From: Treponema sp. | GTDB lineage: Bacteria; Spirochaetota; Spirochaetia; Treponematales; Breznakiellaceae | Direction: 5' to 3' | Assembly (NCBI GenBank): GCA_009780855.1 | Contig: WQZG01000004.1 | Location: 1-64,000, forward strand | Length of the DNA stretch: 64,000 nt | Shown here: positions 62,652 to 64,000 of the stretch, one piece after another | Layout: each line of letters begins with the position of its first letter | Position numbering within the stretch: position 1 is the first letter of the stretch | The notes under the pieces: generated by a model | What the model saw: only the letters and a program-made list of their open reading frames with translations | Database searches by the model: none | Told to the model about the DNA's origin: nothing | Translations under genes and position numbers: made by a program

Positions 62652-62716
62652 ATAGGACCCCCCCGCACCTCTCCAAATCTGTTTTACAGGTTTGTGAAGT
62701 GTAACAGTGGGGGGAC
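62652..62716 (+). ncRNA. Structured RNA upstream of Abi gene (abiF-RNA type)
   Basis: CCCCC-g-CAC (62660-62668) pairs with GTG-GGGGG (62707-62714), closing over an internal hairpin AAATCTGT-TTT-ACAGGTTT (62675-62693, one G-U). The ATG of the Abi gene is 7 nt after this element. Conserved small RNAs with C-run/G-run closing stems are known upstream of AbiF-type genes. Identity is by structure and position, not by search. Confidence 0.65.
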
Positions 62717-62722
62717 ATTTTT

Positions 62723-63595
62723 ATGGCTACAATAAAACCACCTACAACTTATAAACAACAAATTGAGAAACTTCGATTAAGGGGTTGTATAATTGCAGAT
62801 GAAAGCCAGGCCATTGAAATACTTTCAAAAGTAAATTATTACCGCCTAACAGCTTACTTTTTACCATTTAAACAACCAGACGAAACTTACAGAGCCGGAA
62901 CTGACTTTAATACTGTATATCAAATATATGAATTTGACCGAAAAATTCGCAATTTAATGTTTTTGGCCATTGAAGAAATTGAGATCAATCTTAGATCATC
63001 ACTTGCCTATTATCATGCTCAAAAATACGGTGCTTTAGGATATTTAGATAATAAAAACTACTACCCGAAACATGATCATACAAAATTTTTGTCCAGAATA
63101 GATGATGAAAAAAAGAAAAGAATAAAAGAACCTTTTGTTCAGCATCATTTAAAAAAATATGGTGGTATTTTCCCGATTTGGGTAATAATCGAATTATTCA
63201 CATTTACAACGTTATCACATTTTTATGCAGATTTGCCGATAGATGATCAAAAATATATTGCAAGAAAATTTTATAAAACCCATAATAAGACACTTAGGAG
63301 TTGGTTAAGATGTTCTACAGATTTACGAAATTTTTGTGCTCATTTTGGCAGATTATATTATAGAATTTTCACCTCAATACCTGATGGTATACCGGAACTT
63401 GATAAAAGTAACGAGCGAAGTCTTTTTGCTGTAATAATGGTACTGCGAAATCTTTTCACTGATCCCGATAAATGGAATAATGAAATATATAAAAAAATTT
63501 GCTCATTAATAAATGAATATTCTAAAATAATTAATTTTTATCACATTGGTTTCCCACAAGATTGGGAGAAAAAATTAATGAAGTATATTGTTTAA
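62723..63595 (+). CDS. Abi family (AbiD/AbiF, HEPN) abortive-infection protein
   Basis: A 290-residue Abi_2 protein (TTYKQQIEKLRLRGCII, VNYYRLTAYFLPFK, FDRKIRNLMFLAIEEIEINL). The HEPN catalytic R-x4-H is RNFCAH in the C-terminal third, so RNase activity is expected. AT-rich (many ATT/AAA codons), unlike nrdJ next door, suggesting transfer. Related AbiF proteins act as RNases kept in check by an associated RNA. Confidence 0.85.
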   Translation: MATIKPPTTYKQQIEKLRLRGCIIADESQAIEILSKVNYYRLTAYFLPFKQPDETYRAGTDFNTVYQIYEFDRKIRNLMFLAIEEIEINLRSSLAYYHAQKYGALGYLDNKNYYPKHDHTKFLSRIDDEKKKRIKEPFVQHHLKKYGGIFPIWVIIELFTFTTLSHFYADLPIDDQKYIARKFYKTHNKTLRSWLRCSTDLRNFCAHFGRLYYRIFTSIPDGIPELDKSNERSLFAVIMVLRNLFTDPDKWNNEIYKKICSLINEYSKIINFYHIGFPQDWEKKLMKYIV

Positions 63596-63673
63596 ATTAA
63601 TATTTCCATAATTGTTTATTTGATTTTCCAGTATCAGCATTACTTCCGATAAAGTTAGAAATTTGATCATTTT
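63596..63673. other. Short intergenic spacer
   Basis: AT-rich gap between the convergent Abi and antitoxin genes; no hairpin or ORF of note. Confidence 0.5.
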
Positions 63674-63901
63674 TTATTTACCGAGTTTTTCCAAAACCTT
63701 GCCGTATTTTAAATTGATTTTTTCAAGTGAACTTAATATATCATTATGCTGATTTTGTCTGTTTTGGGGAGATAATATAATATTTCTCCCGTCAGTGCTT
63801 AATTCAAAAGTAGTTTCACTTGATATATTTAACATTTCCAATATAGATTTATCCAATATTAAAGCAGCACTATTTCCATGCTGGATCAGTTTTTTAATCA
63901 T
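63674..63901 (-). CDS. AbrB/MazE-type DNA-binding antitoxin
   Basis: A 75-residue swapped-hairpin AbrB-type protein: KKLIQHGNSAALILDKSILEMLN is the SpoVT/AbrB N-terminal strand pattern (GNS..L.L...). The C-terminal Lys/Glu helix is the likely partner-binding part. It overlaps the upstream partial gene's TGA by 4 nt, with AGGAGGGAGG as ribosome binding site. Confidence 0.8.
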   Translation of the reverse strand: MIKKLIQHGNSAALILDKSILEMLNISSETTFELSTDGRNIILSPQNRQNQHNDILSSLEKINLKYGKVLEKLGK

Positions 63902-64000
63902 AAATTATCCTCCCTCCTATACTCCACCCACCGCACCCGGCCCGACCTGATAACTTCGCGCAGGCGTTTTTCCTGATCGTTTAACGCTGGGTTTTTGCCG
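63898..64000 (-). CDS. Partial gene, C-terminus only
   Basis: A minus-strand frame entering from the right edge encodes 33 residues ending LREVIRSGRVRWVEYRREDN then Leu and stop. The stop overlaps the antitoxin start (ATGA). It is too short to identify; it is probably cotranscribed with the AbrB-type gene. Confidence 0.55.
   Translation of the reverse strand, partial: GKNPALNDQEKRLREVIRSGRVRWVEYRREDNL

Overview
ORGANISM. The window looks like chromosome of a Spirochaetota member, most likely a treponeme-type gut anaerobe. This is inference from a cobalamin-dependent NrdJ, an rnfCDGEAB ion-pumping operon, many sugar and PTS functions, and a lipoprotein that resembles the treponemal retroelement-diversified protein TvpA. 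Most of the sequence has balanced base composition and dense gene packing with many 4-nt ATGA overlaps. A few islands (about 12.2-21 kb and 62.6-64 kb) are AT-richer and hold mobile or defence-type genes. LAYOUT. 0-3.5 kb: a truncated URO-D-family gene, a serine hydrolase, an amidohydrolase and two small membrane proteins. 3.5-12.2 kb: a spirochaetal version of the E. coli yhf cluster. yhfU-yhfT run leftward, and yhfY-yhfZ-php-yhfS-yhfX plus a decayed yhfW run rightward from a strong shared intergenic promoter. A dedicated HPr, Enzyme I and MazG-like protein follow, with no sugar permease. Because YhfY is a PRD protein, the phosphotransfer pair may serve regulation. 12.2-21.5 kb: accessory island with a VapBC pair, an AAA/DUF4143 ATPase, four decayed copies of an Rpn-type (PD-(D/E)XK transposase) gene and a nonsense-inactivated PIN toxin. 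In its centre, between the Rpn copies, are a secreted caspase-like protein and a lipoprotein with a diversity-generating-retroelement (DGR) variable region, followed by a fragment of an apparent DGR accessory protein. No reverse transcriptase or template repeat is visible. 21.5-29.2 kb: housekeeping block (P-loop kinase, rplM-rpsI, recX, rnfCDGEAB, tRNA-Leu). 29.2-37.6 kb: a transglutaminase-like secreted protein, then a leftward seven-gene carbohydrate operon (GH2, two URO-D-like proteins, two zinc dehydrogenases, a xylose-isomerase-type TIM barrel, an Rpe-type epimerase). 37.7-49.98 kb: ABC exporter, flavodoxin, HAD phosphatase, mnmA, a 131-bp MITE-like inverted repeat, HD protein, metY, glycosyltransferase, ilvE, YitT protein, B12/radical-SAM protein and a Cys-rich partner. 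49.98-56.7 kb: a second, canonical Enzyme I, der, a MerR regulator, an Rsm22-like methyltransferase, a VanY-type lipoprotein peptidase and another URO-D-like gene. 56.8-62.6 kb: nrdJ interrupted by a 367-residue intein and preceded by two candidate NrdR boxes 31 bp apart, then an RNA methyltransferase-like gene. 62.6-64 kb: an AT-rich Abi (HEPN) gene behind a structured RNA, an AbrB-type antitoxin and a partial gene at the edge. MOST INTERESTING. The caspase plus DGR-target cassette flanked by internally deleted Rpn copies is the best candidate for an unusual system. Also notable are the yhf-HPr-EI cluster with PRD regulator, the intein-bearing nrdJ under tandem NrdR-like sites, and the Abi gene with its leader RNA.
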